Source: Mesorhizobium opportunistum WSM2075 (GTDB taxonomy: Bacteria; Pseudomonadota; Alphaproteobacteria; Rhizobiales; Rhizobiaceae). From it: DNA of 64,000 bases. The notes below the pieces were generated by a model. That model searched no databases and was not told the DNA's origin. It saw only the letters and a list, made by a program, of their open reading frames with translations. The DNA is taken from contig NC_015675.1 in NCBI RefSeq assembly GCF_000176035.2, positions 3,910,001 through 3,974,000 of the forward strand, written 5' to 3'. Position 1 is the first letter of the stretch. Every line of letters begins with the position of its first letter. Below are positions 61,319 to 64,000 of the stretch, piece after piece. The position numbers and the translations under genes were made by a program.

Positions 61319-62638
61319 GAGCTGCTCGTTGCCGGTCTCGGTGATCAGGATCTGCTCTTCGATCTTGACGCCCTCGCGGCCGCCGAGCCTGCCGATATAG
61401 CTTTCGACACAGAGCACCATGCCTGGCTCCAGAACGCCATCCGGCGTGTCCGGAGTCCAGTCGCTGGCATGCGGCAAGGTCGGGTATTCGTCGGCAAGGC
61501 CGACGCCGTGATAGAGCACGCCATAGCGGGTCGGGAAGCAGTCTCCCGGCGGTACCGCCGAGCGGTCGACAAGGTTTCGGAACGAGATGCCGGGACGTAT
61601 CAATCCGGTGTTGTGCTGGATCTGATCGGCGGCGATACGGAAGAGGTCGCGCTGTTCGTTCGAAGGTTCTGCATCGCCGCACAGCCAGGTGCGCGACAGG
61701 TCGGCGCAGAAGCCGTAGGGCCCGATCAGGTCGGTATCGAAGGCGACGAGGTCGCCCGCCTCGATCTTGCGCGAGGAGCATTCCTGGAACCATGGATTGG
61801 TGCGCGGCCCCGAGGCCAGCAGCCGCGTCTCGATCCATTCGCCACCGCGCGCAATGTTGCCGCGATGCAGTTCCGCCCACAGTTCGTTCTCGGAGATACC
61901 GGGCGTCAATGCCTGTTCCATCTCGCCCATCGCGGCCTCGCAGGCAACGATGGCGCGGCGCATGGCGAGGATTTCGTCAGGCGATTTGATCAGCCGCGCG
62001 TTTTCCATCACCGCTTCGCCATTGCCGATCGAAATACCGAGGCGAGCGAGTTCCTCGACACCCTCCGGATCGAGGTGGTCGACGGCGATGCGGTTGTTGC
62101 CGCCGCCATGTTGCCTGACCAGGTCGGCGATGCCGGCGGCCCAGCGGCGAACCTTTTGCTCCGTGAGTTCGCCGCCATAGAGATAAATCCACGACACCGC
62201 CGGCCGCACCTCGTCGACGACACCGGAATGGTCGGACAGATGCTCGCAGGAAAAATAGTCGAACAGCACCACAGGACCTTCGGTGGCAACGAAACAATGC
62301 CGCGTCGGGTTGTGCGCGACCCATAGCTGCATGTTGGTCGAGTCGGTCGCATAGCGGATGTTGACCGGATCGTAGAGCAGGGCGCCGGCATAGCCACGGC
62401 GCTTCAACTCGGCGCGGGTGCGTTCCAGCCGGTATTGGCGCATCGCCGGCAGGTCTGGCGCGGCAATGCCTGCCGCTGCCCATTCAGCCTCTGCCTGGGC
62501 GCCATAGCCCAGCAGATGCTGGTTGAGTGAAGCCGCCTTCTGGCGGGAGGCGTCGCGCAGGGCCTCGATCAAGCCCGGCTCGAAGGGCATGATCTTACGG
62601 TGGCGGCCGAAGCCGCCTCTTGGCCCCGCGCTGTCCAT
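61283..62638 (-). CDS. dddP: DddP-type DMSP lyase (M24 metallopeptidase fold)
   Basis: The 451-residue protein has an M24 'pita-bread' fold. It holds long stretches that I recognise from DddP, which cleaves dimethylsulfoniopropionate to dimethyl sulfide and acrylate: RYATDSTNMQLWVAHNP, GGEWIETRLLASGPRTNPWF and AFDTDLIGPYGFCADLSRTW. Metal-ligand positions are Asp301, Asp303, Asp313, His377, Glu412 and Glu427. Tyr372 and Asp383 match the catalytic residues. All differ by a constant six from those I remember for RlDddP (Asp295 to Glu421). It starts nine bases after the stop of the GcvT-type demethylase, so is in the same operon. Alternative: an Xaa-Pro peptidase-like paralogue. Confidence 0.72.
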   Translation of the reverse strand: MDSAGPRGGFGRHRKIMPFEPGLIEALRDASRQKAASLNQHLLGYGAQAEAEWAAAGIAAPDLPAMRQYRLERTRAELKRRGYAGALLYDPVNIRYATDSTNMQLWVAHNPTRHCFVATEGPVVLFDYFSCEHLSDHSGVVDEVRPAVSWIYLYGGELTEQKVRRWAAGIADLVRQHGGGNNRIAVDHLDPEGVEELARLGISIGNGEAVMENARLIKSPDEILAMRRAIVACEAAMGEMEQALTPGISENELWAELHRGNIARGGEWIETRLLASGPRTNPWFQECSSRKIEAGDLVAFDTDLIGPYGFCADLSRTWLCGDAEPSNEQRDLFRIAADQIQHNTGLIRPGISFRNLVDRSAVPPGDCFPTRYGVLYHGVGLADEYPTLPHASDWTPDTPDGVLEPGMVLCVESYIGRLGGREGVKIEEQILITETGNEQLSTYPLDARLLG

Positions 62639-62647
62639 GGTCGAACC

Positions 62648-64000
62648 TCAGCTCCGCATCTTCTCGCCGCTCGGGTCGAACGGCGCCTCGACATTGATGC
62701 GCGCCGGCCGGCGGTGTCCGAGGATCTCGATCTCGAACAGCCCGGCGCTTTCGTCCTCGGCAAGGGCTGCCGGCACATAGCCTTGCGCCATCGACTTCTG
62801 GACATAGTGGGCATAGCCGCCCGACGTCACCCAGCCGACCACGCGCCAGTCGCCATCGACAATGCCGCGCACGGCGGAAGCGCCTTCCGCGGCCTTGGAG
62901 CCACGCACTTCCTTGCCCTTGTCGTCGAAGCGCGGCGCGCCGTAGCCGTGCGGCTTTTCCACCGTGCCAAAATCCTTGCTGACCTTGGCCCAGATCGGCT
63001 CGTCGCCCATCACGTCGGCATCGGCGGCATCGACGATGAAGGAGACACGGCGCAGCTTCGGTCCTTCCGCCTGTTCCTTGGCGGCGGCCTCGCGGCCGAT
63101 GAAGTCGTTCTTCTCCAGCTTGATGAAGCGGTCCATCGAACCTTCGAACGGCCCGTAGATCGGGCGCAGTTCGCGGAACCAGGTCGGGAAGTTCTTTTCG
63201 AGGCGCATGGAAAGCAGGGCGCGCATGCCGAAATCGACCAGGCCAAATTCCTCGCCGGCGTCCTTGATCGCCTTATAGACCAGCCGCTCATAGGCCGGCG
63301 CCATCCATATCTCGTAGCCGAGATCGCCGGTGTAGGTGATGCGGTTGACCATGCAGGGCGCGCCGCCGACCGCCATCTCGCGGAAATCCATGAAGCGGAA
63401 GGCTTTGGTCGAGATGTCGACATCGACCAGCTTCTGCAGCAAGTCGCGGGATTTTGGCCCGGCGATCGACAGGCCGACCAGCGTCTGGTCGAAGCGGTGT
63501 ATCCGCACCTCTGACCCCCTTGGGCCATCTTTCGGCAGGTGCTTCTCGAACCAGCGCATGTGGTATTTCTGCGCGGCCGACGAGCCCCAGATCATGAAGC
63601 GGTCTTCACCCGCCTTGGCGATGGTGAAGTCGCCGATCAGCTTGCCGAATTCGTTGATCATCGGGGTGAGCACGATGCGGCCGGTTTTCGGCATGCGGTT
63701 GGTCATCAGCCGGTTGAGGAATTCTTCCGCGCCCGGGCCCGAAACTTCGTATTTAGCGAAATTGGCGATCTCGGTGACGCCGACGCGCTCACGCGTGGCG
63801 CGCACTTCCTCGCCGATCGGACCGAAATCGTTGGAGCGGTGGAAGGAAACGATATCCTTGGGCTCCTTGCCTTTCGGTGCGAACCAGAGCGGCGTTTCCA
63901 GACCCCAGCTATCGCCCATGACGGCGTTGTTGGCCAGCATCGTGTCGTAGAGCGGCGTCGTCTGCGCCGGGCGCGCCGCCGGCAATTCCTCATTGGGGAA
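62648..64000 (-). CDS. FAD-oxidoreductase-GcvT fusion, C-terminal part (cut by window end)
   Basis: The frame is open to the last base (no start within the window), leaving 450 codons. The visible part begins FPNEELPAARPAQTTPLYDT, then DSWGLETPLWFAPKG and a whole GcvT/folate domain with RITYTGDLGYEIWMAPAYE. It matches the C-terminal half of the dimethylglycine/sarcosine dehydrogenase family, as in the three complete genes of this window; the FAD half lies beyond the edge. It precedes dddP in one operon. It differs from DmdA in that the frame continues upstream. Confidence 0.85.
   Translation of the reverse strand, partial: FPNEELPAARPAQTTPLYDTMLANNAVMGDSWGLETPLWFAPKGKEPKDIVSFHRSNDFGPIGEEVRATRERVGVTEIANFAKYEVSGPGAEEFLNRLMTNRMPKTGRIVLTPMINEFGKLIGDFTIAKAGEDRFMIWGSSAAQKYHMRWFEKHLPKDGPRGSEVRIHRFDQTLVGLSIAGPKSRDLLQKLVDVDISTKAFRFMDFREMAVGGAPCMVNRITYTGDLGYEIWMAPAYERLVYKAIKDAGEEFGLVDFGMRALLSMRLEKNFPTWFRELRPIYGPFEGSMDRFIKLEKNDFIGREAAAKEQAEGPKLRRVSFIVDAADADVMGDEPIWAKVSKDFGTVEKPHGYGAPRFDDKGKEVRGSKAAEGASAVRGIVDGDWRVVGWVTSGGYAHYVQKSMAQGYVPAALAEDESAGLFEIEILGHRRPARINVEAPFDPSGEKMRS

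Noticed and set aside
61283..62638. Creatinase (creatine to sarcosine plus urea)
   Set aside because: Creatinase has lost the M24 metal ligands, whereas all six positions are present here and long stretches match DddP.
62648..64000. DMSP demethylase DmdA
   Set aside because: DmdA is a stand-alone GcvT protein of about 365-370 residues. This frame continues past the window edge and resembles the C-terminal half of the flavin fusions.

Overview
The window looks like chromosomal DNA of a GC-rich alphaproteobacterium of the Hyphomicrobiales, most likely Mesorhizobium or a close relative. The signs are dense, overlapping operons, a soxBDAG sarcosine oxidase locus, DUF1194, DUF1127 and DUF1638 proteins, an entericidin lipoprotein, and rhizobial-type palindromic intergenic repeats. 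I see no tRNA, rRNA, CRISPR array, insertion sequence or phage gene.

The main theme is removal and re-use of methyl groups from methylated osmolytes such as glycine betaine, dimethylglycine, sarcosine and probably DMSP. Four FAD oxidoreductase-GcvT proteins are present (1679-4138, 6212-8665, 28312-30873, and 62648 to the window end), together with a complete heterotetrameric sarcosine oxidase (11775-16962). These enzymes would pass formaldehyde-level carbon to tetrahydrofolate (THF). Positions 39681-51465 carry a corrinoid-dependent methyltransferase system. It comprises an MttB-family methyltransferase without pyrrolysine, its B12 protein, a methyl-THF:corrinoid methyltransferase, an ASKHA/2Fe-2S corrinoid activator, MetF and MetV-like reductase subunits, DUF1638, and a PF13769 small protein. 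A betaine/homocysteine methyltransferase at 57150-58172 shares an operator-like palindrome and an Arg-rich tail with it. The simplest model is betaine methyl to corrinoid to methyl-THF to methylene-THF, followed by the flavin demethylases. A DddP-type DMSP lyase (61283-62638) lies beside the last demethylase.

Layout. 1-1700: two flavodoxin-fold quinone reductases between palindromic repeats. 1.7-9.3 kb: a regulator-led operon of two demethylases, a homocysteine methyltransferase and an aminotransferase; a nitroreductase is divergent and an MFS exporter follows. 11.8-17 kb: soxBDAG. 17-20 kb: a mechanosensitive channel and a small secreted protein. 20.3-28.2 kb: a lipid-linked pentose cluster (HAD-UbiA fusion, DprE1-like oxidase, SDR, SMR-like protein, aminotransferase, GT-C-like membrane protein, FkbM methyltransferase). 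28.3-36 kb: a third demethylase, two secreted proteins, a NitT/TauT-type ABC importer and a GATase-AraC regulator of the GbdR type. 36-39.5 kb: very small ORFs including two DUF1127 genes, a LysR regulator and an HSL-family hydrolase. 39.7-51.5 kb: the corrinoid C1 system with some housekeeping genes. 51.5-57.1 kb: an Fe-S protein, a dienelactone hydrolase, an ECF sigma factor with a VWA membrane protein, and a glutamine amidotransferase. 57.1-64 kb: the betaine/homocysteine methyltransferase, an XRE regulator, a desaturase, a PhnD-like protein, DddP and the truncated demethylase.

Functions are read from motifs and remembered family features; no database search was run. Start sites were chosen from overlaps and ribosome binding sites and are moderately certain.
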